The position numbers were made by a program, and so were the translations under genes. The notes below the pieces were generated by a model. It worked only from the letters and a program-made list of their open reading frames with translations. It searched no databases and had not been told where the DNA came from. Of a stretch of DNA of 64,000 nucleotides, positions 1 through 11,400 are shown in pieces. How positions within the stretch are numbered: the first letter of the stretch is position 1; each line of letters begins with the position of its first letter. The stretch spans positions 33,442 to 97,441 of the forward strand of contig LUCM01004404.1 of assembly GCA_008360955.1 (NCBI GenBank). The letters are read 5' to 3'. Source of the DNA: Fasciolopsis buskii (lineage: Eukaryota > Platyhelminthes > Trematoda > Plagiorchiida > Fasciolidae).

Positions 1-3000
1 TTTAATGCTATTGTTGACTTTCCACTTGGCAAAATGACTCTAGCAACCCCAGATTGTCCTGTTGTCGGTCGATCTGAATTTGGCAACGCAGGCGGATACT
101 GTTTGAAATGAATCACGATTGTAGTGTGTAGGATTCGTGTAGTCAAACGCTCTTTGGTTTTTGGGGTTTTCGTTCAATCTAGTGATGTTGGCCAACCGCT
201 TGATGCTTACTATTTTCTTGGATTGTTCTAACTTCATTGTTCTTTATCCATACGGAACACGGGCGGAAGCCTTTCGAACCAAATTTCTAACAATCGAAAG
301 TTATTTTGTCGAAAATACTAGACTGGCTCACAGTCCACAATTCGCTTTTTATCCGTTAGTAGTTTTTGATCACTGTTAACTAGCCACCGAAGATCGGGTG
401 ACTGGATCAAAATGATTTTTCAGCCATACTGTGAATTGAAATAAATGCGCGTTTGTTTGCTGAAATTACAATCCCTGGCAAAGTTCATACCATATTTCGA
501 AGTCCCGCTACAAGGTCACACAATACACACGTGATGAGCCCGTTTGCGGTGAGTGCCTTTGTTCTGTCACAGGTTGGGCATGAAAAAATATTCACTGGAC
601 TACTAACAAACGAAGGCCGAAGGTAGCTAGGCGACCAAAACACACAGAATTCCTCAAAGAAACAGGATTATTCATAGTGCTTAATTGTTTACCCGTCGGA
701 TTACACATTTCACGTGCTAACATAGAAGCATCTAGTGCATACGGGTACTCAGAATTTGCAAATTGCGTACCTATAATCAGTTACATCCAAAATTCAAAGA
801 AACAGTAAACAGGTAAGCTAAATTATACCACCAAGATTGCAGTGCACACAAGCACGTGGTCTAGAAGGAAGACTGAAGCCATCAAAACACAGGTCGAGTT
901 GGGAAGAACCAGATGGTCAAGTTTTCGCATGTTCTGCACGGGACAGTTCAGATTTGTGAAAAGAAGTGTTAACAACAATCGTAGCCATTCGGAATGACCT
1001 CAGCGAGGTTCGTCAATAGAATATGGCAAAGCTGTATAATGATCACCAAATACCCGGACATTTTTCCATTAATTGAGAAATGGCTGGCAATTCATCATTG
1101 GTAAACTAACAAAACAGGTTATCGAGAAAGCTCCCGGTCGACTTTATTGGCCACTTCCCATTCTGGTTTTTCGGATTCTCTGCCTACCGAATACTCATAT
1201 TGCCGAAGTTCTGATAGGCATCTCTGGCCTAAATAGCTCGTAAAAAATGCATCTCACAGTAAAACCATTAATTTCCGTGTATCTTAATCCCTCCTGTTAT
1301 GATGCAGATTTATATATCCTCCGCGTGTGAATCGGGGAACTGTTGTCGGAGTCATTTGCGAATGGGCCAACAGTTCACAATGCAAGCAGTTTACCAAGTT
1401 ATGCAATAGTGTGCAATCGCCGAACAACTGTCACTCTCCAGACCTGCGCATGGACGAACCAACAGCGTATTTTGTGTACCATTCAGTACGCATTAATTCC
1501 GTCCGTATGCTTTTAGAATAATAACAATGAGGCGATTTACAAACGGGTTATCGTCCTAATACAGAAATGATCAATTTAATGTTACAAACTAAGATTGTAA
1601 AACGCTTACTTTATCTGATAAAAGCGGATTTCTCGGAAGACTCACTACTGCCTGATTTAAGTGATCCCCCAAATAAGATCGCAGTTTCATTATCACTGGT
1701 TTGTTTTTTAGATACTGTAACCGCCCGAAAACTTACATTAGAATACTAGCGAACTGATTACTTTGTACGGGATCAATCATATGAATGAATTTTATCAGCA
1801 TAACCTCACGGGCCGACTTAATACTAATCACTTGATTCACGCGGGTTTCAAGCTCAGAGCGGTTTTAGGCGTTCGATCGTGGCCGTGGTGATGACCGAGC
1901 AATAAAACAAAAATGGAAGGCAAATTTTAGGCTATTAAAGGTACCTAAACCAAACGCATTTTCATTTGTTCAGTTGTGCGAGCAAATTACAACGTACCTG
2001 CCCTACGGCTGCTACTAAACAGAGTACAATCTGATCACGCTTATTTGAACAGAAGCGTTCTAAGTAAGCCATTCAGTTGCCATAATTGGTGTTGTGTGTT
2101 CAAGTGATTCTGTGACCACTGAAACTGATCACTTCGATTGTGGCCAATTCCCATTTCGAAATGTGCTACTTTCATGTCTATCAGCAGATAGCATAATGCG
2201 ATTACCAACAAAATTACTGTGGCATGATGACAAGTGGCACACAGGACACATGAGAGGAATCTCACCTGGGTCAGTCTGAACGACTGAAACCGAATGGGAC
2301 CTTCTGCACTAAAGTCGTTCGAAGACTAATTGATTATCAGACCGTACATCCACCCAAACCTCCTGGACCCTCCTGGAGAGTTACCAAAGTGCATGAAGAA
2401 TCAAGTGCACTTCCGTAGGAATAGTTTTCGGAAAATTGGACTTTTTTTAGCTGTTTAATGCGAATGTTTAAATGAAAGTAAACAAAAGCAATAAACCGCA
2501 TCCGGCTGACTTTTTCTGGGATTATCAGCAGTGGCATTCACAGGTGAGCTCCTCCTGCAGACGACTCAATTTGATGACGCTATTCTTCCACCACCCCACT
2601 TTCTGCTCGCATAACGCCGGTGGCGACTAGTGCAAAGGGAGTTGGCACTAGGGCAATCAAACCAATTATCTCGAGTGCTGCACACGAAGGGGTGCAAAGA
2701 CTGTCATTTGGTGCAGTATCAACTGCTCATGACTTGCACGCCCAGTGTTTTCACCTGACAAACGTAGCACCTCTGAACAGTCAGATGGATTCAAAGATAC
2801 ATAGTGAAGATATCGGGAATCTGTACTTCTATGGACCTTGTTGAGGACTTCGATTCAGCACGATGGGGAGCGGACACATTGTTTTATTTCTGTGATCGAT
2901 CGGTTGGATGAAACACCTCCATTTCGGGAAAGAAGACTGTGGTGGTCTATAGTGTGATCACCGAGATCCGCAGAATTATCCTCACTGAACATTTTCTTCT

Positions 3001-5723
3001 AGGAACATATGAAAAGAAAAATGACTTACTCCAGGTCGAAAACTTTAAAAGATTTTCGATCCATTATGAAAACACTGCATCGGGAACACCGAGTGTCGAC
3101 AACTTCGACTGTATGTGGCGGAATTTTCGAACCTTCGTTTCAAGAGCCCGATGTGTGACAGGAAAATGAACAAAGTAATGACTTTTCGCCAAGCTGGAAG
3201 ACAATGAATCTATCTTTATAAGGATCTCAATGGATTTGAAAATTTCTGTTGGTTGCAGTTCACGGTGTAGAATTTCCTAGGGTTCTGATTGTTACGCTTT
3301 GGGTTTAGTTCACAAATGTTTCATCAGTTAAGGTGATATCATAACAGTCGTCCGAATAACCACAAAATATCACACATCTGAACTCTCTTCTCAAGAGCCG
3401 AAACCCACCACAACACCGAATGACTAAGAACCCAAGAACAAAGCTACCTCTTTTAAATGATCGAGAAAACCGGATATCCAACAGACTGTATAAAACGAAC
3501 TGTGCACGCAATTCACAAGGAAACATACCAAGCACGGTGCAATCAGACAGAATGACCACTCTGCCTTGGATTCAGATAGTATCGGAACAAACTGAGGAAT
3601 TGCTTCAGCCTCGGAGAAATCACAGGTGATCTTGGACCGTACCCGACTTATGAGGGGACTTATATCAAAACCGAAAACCAGAGCGAAAATAGGAGAAAGA
3701 AAAGCCCTCGCATGTAAGCTCAACTGCATGGACCGCGACGTGTTTCGTCGAACAGACGGGAAAGGTTGACACTCGAATGCATACAGTCCCCTTCACATTC
3801 CATCCGCGAGGCTCATCGAAGTCACGAAATCACTTTAGACGACAGTGTAGTGTATCGATGTTACCTTTCACATGTAAATATGTTCACGACACCCAAGCCA
3901 GAGAATCTGTCGAAGGGCAAAGATCTATGACGTGAATAGCTTGGTTGACTGCGTTGTCGCCCTGTCTCCCTGACGTGTACACGGCCACAAACACTGCCTG
4001 AAACGATTTCTGAATTTTGTCCTCACTCAATCAATAAAAATCCGTTCGTCAATTCTGTTTTCCCCCGTGGATTACTGTGACTGTGCGTGCTCCAACCAAA
4101 CTATTCGTGTGTCCCCATTAAGGTCAACAGTTCCATTTTCAGACTGTCGACATTCCGTTGCCATCCGTCTGATATTCTGGATCAAGTAAACACTCGACAC
4201 TCAAGGAAGGTTTTGAAAGTTAAATGCTATTCAGATCACTGAAACATTATACGCGTTAATTTGGATCACATGTACGACCGAATTAGGAGTAAGCGGACCA
4301 GCTAACCACCTGAACCGGAAACTAAGTCATACAGGCCCATGGTCATGAATGTAAGTTATTTATGCGCATCCTTCAATAGAAAACTGAATCACCAAATGTT
4401 CACATACCCGTGAGTGAAAGAGTAGCAATCCTTGAAACGGTCAAAGTTCCGAACCCGAATGTCAGCCTTCTACGGTCAGAGGTCAAGCGCAAAAGTGAAC
4501 GTCCAGTTTTAAACACAAGGTCGTCTCACAGGCCCAAAGTTAAAGCTAATGATAAGACCAACAGCTGATGTAGTGTCGTTGTGAAATTATCGAGGCACCG
4601 ATACTAAAGTAAATGCATTCAAAGACAAACTAGCAAGGTGTCCTGAGGTCACCACATTAAAGATAAGAAATGCATAAAACTGTACCAACGAAAACCCAGG
4701 TTGACTCACAGTTCAGCAGTTCACGACTGGCAATTCTGACCCATAGTTGGCCCTGATGCCTTGGAGTACGCAGTATTTAACCAAACTTGCTTCCACGGGA
4801 GCTGTGCGGTGTTCCATGTGCGTATTCGAACGTGTGTATTAATTTTGTACACTTAAACGTTGGCACTAACAAGGGATATGTCGTACCAAGGTACATTCGG
4901 GAACCGTGAAATAAGATACATTGCAATTTCTTATAGGACCCTTCCCCGGCTACAACGTTTAGTGTATGGAAAAAACGCTGAATAAAAAAGGAACAAAATG
5001 CGAAGCTCATCTAGTTAATGATACAATTTCCTTAAATCGAACAGGCCGACAAAGTTGTCTACCTGCACAAGTGGACTTGACTGGCTATGTCATACTGACT
5101 GGTGAGGAGACGCTTACAATCCAAACGCCAAACGGAATGATGAGAAACTCATGAAAATCATCTGATTCTTTCAATTTTCGTTTGTTTTTTTCCCCGATAA
5201 CGACACCTAGCGTAACAGACATTTTCGTCAAGTATGTTGTGGAAATCGTATATGGTACAGTACTATACGTGGCAATTGAATGGAGACAGGCATAAAGCGC
5301 CTCCAATTTATCAATTCAACTACAAATAATAGTTGGAAAATAATCAAAGGTTTTAAGCGTCAACGTTAAACATCACTGGTAATCACAACATTCTTGTCGT
5401 ATCTGGGCTGTGTTCAGTTCCTACGGAAAACTATAACCGCGCATCGACCGGTCAAACTGTTTTTGCATCCAGCCAGTACTAATATGATGAGGACTAGAAT
5501 ACATGTGTGCGGATGAACCGCCGGTTTGGGTTTGAAATTGTGGAAAGTTGGCCAAGCAATTTTATGGAAGTCAGACAGGACGGAAATCAAATAAGGTAGA
5601 TTTAATCGTCTTGCTGGATGAACAAAAGATTACCGTTCCCGTACGGGGTGACATGATCAATCAATCTTTTAAACCACTAGCCGTCTATTGGACAACTGGA
5701 TTTTTACTCGCACCGAAGAACTT
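1..5723. other. Anonymous sequence, no recognisable gene
   Basis: No reading frame here is longer than about 100 codons and none matches a family I know. A stretch at 2545-2630 has a pyrimidine run, an AG and a short proline-rich frame that stops after about 17 codons, but no convincing donor site follows. No tRNA-like boxes, long inverted repeats or microsatellites were seen. The stretch is moderately AT-rich like the rest of the window and is most simply intergenic or intronic DNA. Confidence 0.5.
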
Positions 5724-5910
5724 GTCCCAATACAAATCCTAGACAACAAAACAATTAACACCACAAATCCCTTCCCCAAGCATATTTATGTATGACTAAT
5801 CCAATTCTTCCTATAGTGAAAATATTTTGTCAAGATATATATATAATGATGTAATGGCATGAGTACGAATCACTGAAAACGAGCTCGTTCGCCAACTTGT
5901 GTTTTCTCAA
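5724..5910 (+). mobile_element. Half copy of a foldback (long-inverted-repeat) element
   Basis: This segment matches the right arm of the palindrome at 26320-26847 almost base for base. It starts at 'gtcccaatacaaatcctag', includes a shared TA-rich tract, and ends at the same outer terminus, 'gccaacttgtgttttctcaa'. The left arm is missing: upstream sequence is unrelated. It is therefore a solo arm, left either by deletion across the unstable palindrome or by partial insertion. The shared endpoint at 5910 and 26847 defines the true end of the element. It has no credible coding capacity. Confidence 0.75.
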
Positions 5911-8267
5911 CTTGTTAATTGTTTTGCGATTTATAAAAAAATAACCCAGCTTATTCTGGCCTTAAGCTATAATGTGCAGCAACTTGGTCTGACAACATAA
6001 TGAGTAACCACTGACTAGGAATCTTTTTCCAGGGACCACATTCAGTGAAGGTTTGGTCTTTCCGCCAAAACTTACAACAGTTCCCAAAGTCAAAACTGAT
6101 CACCCTGATTGTACTTGAGCAAACAAATTGGTACTTCACACGCCTCAGCATCGCTGGTGTACTACTAGCTGAAAGAAGAGGCCGTGTTCTGCCTAGCCAA
6201 ATAGTTCTTTCCACTTCAATTTCCTGACGAAGTTGTGCTACTCGGGAATGAATAAATCGGGGTCAGGTTTTAATCTGTTCGCGGTTGTGAAATCGTGTCG
6301 GTTGACTCGGGAATATTTACCACAGGGAAATACAGTTTACCTGGAATTTCACGCTTTCTTTCTGTCGCCTTAGTCCACCCGATGATCATTTCAACTTGAC
6401 CGAGTGTTCGAGTATCGGTTCCATTGCTAATGATTCGAACTACCTTAGGTTGCAAAATTGCGTTGTCTACAAGAACTTGATGAACACACCACAAAACTGA
6501 AGATTTTGCTTGGTTTTGTGCTCGTATGATCGACCACAATCGAAATTCGGTGGTTCGTCTGATCACAGTGAGAATGACTAGGCGTTTTTTGGAATGGCAA
6601 GAAATTCGCTCGTCCGGTGTCAAACGGGAGAATTTTGACAAAGTATTGGAATGTGAAAGTATAAACATCCACGGTGGGATCGTATCTAGGGCTGCTTAAT
6701 TCTCCCGGATTTGAACCCGGTCGAAAATATAAGGAAGAATATGCTGATGCGAAACTTGCAAAAAATTCCGAGTTTAAAAATGCCCCGACGAGTGCATGAG
6801 ATAAACCACCAGTAAAATTTGCTTATTGATTGATAGACGGTACGCCAAGAATGGCTGGAGTTGTTGGTACAACGAGAATTACAATCATAATACGGATGGG
6901 CGCGGTTGCAATCAACACAAAAATCAAGTGGCTTTGGAAGGGGACAGTTCTGTGGTATTACATTCGTTCGAAATGATTTAGATAAAAAACGATCGAACAG
7001 TTCAAGCCCTTTACAGAGAAGAAATCTGTTCACGAATGGAGCGCAATGCCACAAGGGATTTTCAGATGTCTAGTAATTATCACAGATAAATGAGCTCATA
7101 CTGTCACCAAGTGAAACAAAGAACCGTCAATGAACAAATTAACGTCATTTTCATACATTATAAACAGGTGGATGCTTTGTATTTACTTCGTGCATAGTTG
7201 CCCCTGCGTCAGATATGTCACAACCCAGCGTCTATTTATGATCAATGTCTGAAAAGCTTGTGTCATGTTGGCGGAACCTGTAGCCTCGGGTTAAGAGTCG
7301 ATTCACATATATCGTGCGGTAAAAATCAATCGTCTGAAGGCTTTTTAGGCCCACTTGGCTCTCAGGTTGTCTTGCTTTTGATGAGAATGATACTAAAATG
7401 TGCTGGACACATGAGGAAAACGTGAAGCCAACGTGCAGTGCAGAGAATTATTATTCGCAGATGGATAACGATGCGATCAGGATGAAAACGATACGATAAG
7501 TGCGAGTAACAGTGTAGCAAAGCTGACCAGTTGTGAGAAGAAAGCAGTGATGCGACGAAAGAACCCAGAGCTGGAACACATTTTCTCCGCATCGGAATGA
7601 AAATTCGGCCATTACTTACTGGCGGCAACATGTAAAATATAGGTCATTTTCTTTGTCTGGTACACTTTCAGACCATGTCATATGGTGATCATGTGACTTT
7701 CCGTCGCACCCATGCTATCGTGGGCAGTTTCGTAATGTTAGGTGTGCGTGCTAGCTTGTTCAAGGTCATTTGTGCGAGACAAAGGTCGTGTTCATCAACG
7801 GAATGATTTTTTTCATATCTGTGGTTGAGGTTATCGGTTGTTCTAAGTTTGGCCGTGTCAGGAATCTGAACGGTCCGTGGCTGAAAACGAAGTTTCGAGC
7901 TAGTCAATTGGTTTGACAAATAGGCTGGTGAAAGTTACGGTCACTGTGACTACCACGCAGTCGGATCCTCGCAAAGATTTGCCCACAAATCCGATTTTCT
8001 CTTGGCCGCCCGAATTTCTGACGTGTACGCCAAGCTTTCCTGCGGAGTGCATGGTAAATTAGTCGGAACCACGATAACATAAAAACCCAGTTCAGCTTTT
8101 CGAACAAGGACTCTACGTCATATAACGTCCCAATACTTCCCAGAGTTGGCCAAATCACAGAATTTTGCTCACTTGATGATCGATCTCTGCAGGACACGAA
8201 GACATAACAAACGACCATACGGAACCGTGCCCTTTGGTTGTTTTCTGAGGCCCGCAGAAATTCAGTG
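5911..8267. other. Anonymous sequence with two open minus-strand frames
   Basis: Minus-strand frames at 6270-6668 (132 codons) and 6686-7054 (122 codons) are adjacent and could be relics of one element. The second has a few clustered Cys and His residues (CVDCNRAHPYYDC). I cannot match either to a named family. A T-arm-like minus-strand sequence lies at about 6700-6716, but no A box accompanies it. At 7380-7420 a plus-strand scrap reading 'LKCAGHMRK' faintly resembles the C-terminal end of LINE polyproteins. Nothing else is supported. Confidence 0.35.
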
Positions 8268-8365
8268 GACAATAACGGCTAGCGTGATGGCTAAGGGGTT
8301 AAACTCACGAGCTTTCTCCCCTACCGTGTCTAACACGAATGAAACAGCCGTTCATTAAAGGTAAT
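8268..8365 (+). mobile_element. tRNA-derived SINE, hammerhead-type family, truncated copy
   Basis: The head 'tagcgtgatggctaagg' is the same tRNA-like A-box region as in the copies at 8.9 and 10.5 kb. The 3' part keeps the second half of a hammerhead core: a GAAA at 8341-8344, a two-base-pair stem III closed over AGCC, and a permitted T at position 17 (8352). The first core strand (CTGATGA) is not preserved, so this copy cannot fold into a ribozyme. The body upstream of the head is also missing. Confidence 0.6.
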
Positions 8366-8894
8366 CTGGACGTTGACACTGAGTGACGAATGACCCGGGA
8401 AACACGTGCTGCGTACGGTTTGCGTCAAATGAAAATAAGCCTTTGGAAATCCCCAACGAATCCAATATTCAATCGGCCTAAAATTCAGCGCACAGAACGT
8501 GGTACCATACCCGGTTTAAAGCAAACAACACTAGCCGCACATATGATGTGATGCAAAACGGAAAGCGAATCTCCAAGGCCAGAGCTTGCGACAAAAGAAA
8601 CGAATGCGTATCAGTGTTTTTCTACTTCTATAGCTCTCGTAACACGAAACCATGATTTTGAATGCGGTTTATGCTAATTGTACTCTGAACTTCGGGCAGA
8701 AAACAGGTTCCAGCAATGACGTATCGAGATGTGTCATATAGCGAGCCAGCCCACACAAAATGTTTTTGCGCGGGTTGACGAGTTTCAAAAAATCAGAATT
8801 CGTGGTAAACTCCAAAGATGTTAACAATCGCCGAATCAAAGTTCATTCGTTCTCCGTCCTAACAAACTTATCGTGAATTGCTACGCTCCAGCGA

Positions 8895-9125
8895 CCTGTG
8901 AACCGGCAAATTAGCAACTGATGGGTGCAACATCATCATGTGATGAAGTTCAATAAACTGTCGAGAACCAATCCGGTAGCGTGATAGCTAAGGCGTTCGA
9001 CTCATGGCCGTTCGTCCCGGGTTCATGGCATCCCATTTGGAATGCGGTGAATATGCATTGTTGATGATTCCTAACAAGGACAAGACAGTTTTGTACATTG
9101 CTTTCATAATGATGACTTGCATTTT
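8895..9125 (+). mobile_element. tRNA-derived SINE with decayed hammerhead core
   Basis: The copy begins in a body shared with the 10.49 kb copy (gtgcaacatcat...gaagttcaa), runs through the A-box region 'ggtagcgtgatagctaagg', and continues to a B-box-like segment near 9020. Downstream, 9055-9101 resembles a hammerhead. Stem I is gcattg/cattgc with a mismatch, the first core strand reads ttgatga (C3 changed to T), the stem II loop is taacaa-like, and the GAAA strand has changed to AAGA. Position 17 is A, which is permitted. It is probably inactive. The tail after 9101 is shared with the 10.49 kb copy. Confidence 0.7.
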
Positions 9126-10164
9126 GATATCATGTGACAACGGATTTCGTTATCCTGAATTATCAGAACAATGTAGACTGTTTTCTGCTACCCGCGTTGA
9201 AAATGCACGGCTATTGGGCTGAGTCATTTCTTTCGCAGCTTCCCGCGACTATTTTTTTCAATACTGATCGCTCATCCATCTAATTACGAACGTAAGATTT
9301 CAAAATTTATTTGCTCGCGATAAATAAGCTAATAATTGTTTGACTGTTCCATTGTCCAAATATCTCCAACCCTCCAAAGAATGAACATTTTTCACCCGCA
9401 CAATAGCTACTTATTCATTTTGATCGATCTAGAACTAGCAACCAATTCTCCTACTGCAAAATAGCATAAAACAGACCGGTGCTAATCTGTCCGGGAATTA
9501 GGACGAGAACTGCTGAATTGTCTTATATTGACTTACTTGAAAGAGAATGAAACAATAGGATACAGCGATTGGTGGATTTTTGACTTTTTATTGTCGCACG
9601 ACATAGGGACTAAATAACCCGAGGGTTACTTCGAGACGGAGTAGCACAAACTGTAGGATTCGTTTTTGTGGCAGAAGTAAGCCGGAATGGTACGCGATAC
9701 AGTGGACGATTGGATTTTCTTCCAATAGCGGCAGTGTACCGTGGGTTTGGGGTCGCTTGTAGCTATCCAACCAGCAAGTCGGAACGACGGAAACTCAGAT
9801 CCAAACAACAGTAAAAACAACAATTCTCACCGATCCATAATTCATCCGTTATCGATGCTTCACTTTGAGCATAAGCCACTAATTAACTTCAACATGTTTT
9901 TACCAGTAATTTCAAATGATTGAAAGTGGATCGGAGCAAAAACACAACATACTGCTACTTCTCCTGCCGCAGTTGACGCCGTACCAAGGAGCTACCAAGA
10001 ATTGGAATTTCCTGACACTTATACCAGCCATTTTGGAAGTTAAAGACTGCAGCTAAAATTCTGCTATGTATATATAGAGAGGGAAAAAAATTGTAAGTAG
10101 TATCTGGATAAGTGAATAAAATTGGCCTGAATACTAATTACAATTTCTGTAAATACATGTGTAT
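9126..10164. other. Anonymous sequence between SINE copies
   Basis: No reading frame beyond about 70 codons, and no family resemblance seen. The stretch separates the 8.9 kb SINE from the inverted SINE pair at 10.2-10.7 kb. The part near 10080-10164 may still belong to the 3' tail of the minus-strand SINE, because it is A/T-rich and follows that copy directly. Confidence 0.4.
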
Positions 10165-10375
10165 ATTCTGGGACATTCTGCCCTGGTTCCTAAGGTTGGC
10201 TCAGCCCAACTGACGAGGAATTGGGACGCGAACCCGGGACGAACGAATTTGAGTGGAAAGCCTTAGCCACTACCCTACCGGACAGGTTCTGAACGGTTTG
10301 TTGAGCTTCACCACATGATGTTGCACCTATCCGTCATTGATTTGCACGGCTGCTGTCCGCTAGCACACGGCAATC
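10165..10375 (-). mobile_element. tRNA-derived SINE, same head, different 3' tail
   Basis: On the minus strand this copy shares the body and tRNA-like head of the 10.49 kb copy: 'caacatcatgtggtgaag', then 'ggtagggtagtggctaagg', then a B box 'gggttcgcgtcc'. After the B box the sequence differs. Where the other copies carry the hammerhead-like core, this one has a short hairpin (agttggg-ctg-agccaacc region, about 10196-10212) and then 'accagggcagaatgtccc'. One head with two tails suggests either two SINE subfamilies or a mosaic made by template switching. With the 10489-10705 copy it forms a head-to-head inverted pair. Confidence 0.75.
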
Positions 10376-10488
10376 GACTACTCACATGTACCAAGTAATC
10401 AAGCTCTGTAGGTCATATCTCCAAAGCCTTCGTTGTACTTAGGCTACCTGCAGAGAATTCATCTATCAGTAGGGGTTGACCGCTGTGA

Positions 10489-10705
10489 GCTAGCGGAGAG
10501 TAACCGTGCAAATAAGTGACGGGTAGTTACAACATCATGTGGTGAAGTTCGACAAACCGTTCAGAGCCTTCCCGGTAGCGTAATGGCTAAGGTGTTCGAC
10601 TCAAAATCGTTCATCGCGGGTTCGCGTCCTAGTTCGGGCGCGGTGGATATGCACTGCTGATGATTCCTAACAAGGATGAAACAGCTGTGCAGTGCTTCTA
10701 TAGTT
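10489..10705 (+). mobile_element. tRNA-derived SINE carrying a hammerhead-like core
   Basis: This is the best-preserved copy of the family. The body (10489-10575) is followed by a tRNA-like head with an A-box region at about 10577-10593 and a B box 'gggttcgcgtcct' at 10619-10631, as expected for RNA polymerase III promoters. The 3' part contains the hammerhead-like fold annotated separately. The tail continues past 'cagtgcttctatag'. It has no coding capacity; SINEs of this kind move with LINE machinery in trans, and RTE-like LINEs are present in this window. Confidence 0.8.
10651..10695 (+). ncRNA. Hammerhead-like ribozyme fold (type I layout) in SINE
   Basis: Stem I is gcactg (10651-10656) with cagtgc (10690-10695), six perfect pairs. 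The core strand CTGATGA occupies 10657-10663. Stem II is tcc/gga (10665-10667 with 10674-10676) with loop taacaa; its innermost pair is a T-T mismatch (10664 with 10677). The second core strand GAAA is at 10678-10681. Stem III is two pairs (A10681-T10688, C10682-G10687) closed by AGCT. Position 17, the cleavage nucleotide, is G10689, which should block cleavage; copies at 8.3 and 9.0 kb have T and A there. The family is known in flatworms from the Schistosoma satellite/SINE-like Sm-alpha hammerheads. The fold is seen; activity of the ancestor is inferred. Confidence 0.65.
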
Positions 10706-11031
10706 TCTTTATGGTGAGTTGAGCGATCATACCACATGGTGAGTCATTTCATGTAAACACTCAATCTTCTACTACTAACATGTGACAAGGAATTATCAAC
10801 GAATCACACTTGTGGTTCTTATGTGCACTCTTCGAGGAAGACCCTCCATGCACACTCCTGACGCTACAAATTAGATTTTGGAATCTGTGTTGGTCGTAGC
10901 TGTGATTCACCGTTTTCGTGAGGTCCTGATTGCTGGGCATGAAATTTAATCCATAAATGATTCGTCATCAACCCAAACATCGCTACACTCGTGCATGTCA
11001 CCACCCCCTGCCTCCTTCTCCTCCTCTGCAG

Positions 11032-11186
11032 GCACGGATCCGACGCGCTCATATCAAATAACGAGCGAGTGCAGACGGCAAGGCCAGATCGAGACCTCGT
11101 TATCCCACGGGATATCAACTGCCAGGTCTCAATGAGGCACAACGGAAAGGCAAGAATGTACATACGAAAACTGCGAAGATCATGTG
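11032..11186 (+). CDS. Candidate internal exon of an unidentified gene
   Basis: A strong polypyrimidine tract (cctccttctcctcctctgcag) ends in AG at 11030-11031, and a consensus donor (g|gtgagt) starts at 11187. Between them one frame is open for 51 codons from 11033, with one spare base at each end. The product is basic and polar (for example IPRDINCQVSMRHNGKARMY), richer in varied codons than surrounding frames. I do not recognise the protein and no neighbouring exon was found, so this could be chance. The opposite strand is also open here, which weakens the case. Confidence 0.3.
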
Positions 11187-11246
11187 GTGAGTTGTTTCAA
11201 CGAATCAGGATTAGCGGTCCGGATTCAACAACAAAACGACATTGCC

Positions 11247-11400
11247 GCTGGTGGTCAAGCGAATGAGGTCGCGACGTTTGGACGTGAAATTCGCGGGTTC
11301 GTGTTCTCCCACCGACGGTCAACTTTCTCACTTAGCAGCCCTCCGTTGGTCGCGGCCCCCTTCCTGGAAAATGATCTACATTATTTCACTAATAAAGGAA
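11247..11400 (+). mobile_element. tRNA-derived SINE, second family, plus-strand copy
   Basis: The head 'gctggtggtcaagcgaat' and the B-box-like 'cgcgggttcgtgttctccc' sit about 45 bases apart, as in tRNA. A shared tail follows: 'agcagccctccgttggtcgcggcccccttcctggaaa...ttatttcactaataaagg'. The same unit appears in reverse at 17640, 23813, 47231 and 58434. Pol III transcription from the internal boxes is inferred. No poly(A) tail or target-site duplication was resolved by eye. Confidence 0.75.

Noticed and set aside
6700..6716. tRNA T-arm-like sequence on the minus strand
   Set aside because: No A box, anticodon arm or acceptor stem could be placed around it.
6270..7054. Two adjacent minus-strand frames considered as gag or protease of an LTR element
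   Set aside because: No CCHC knuckle or DTG/DSG motif could be identified.
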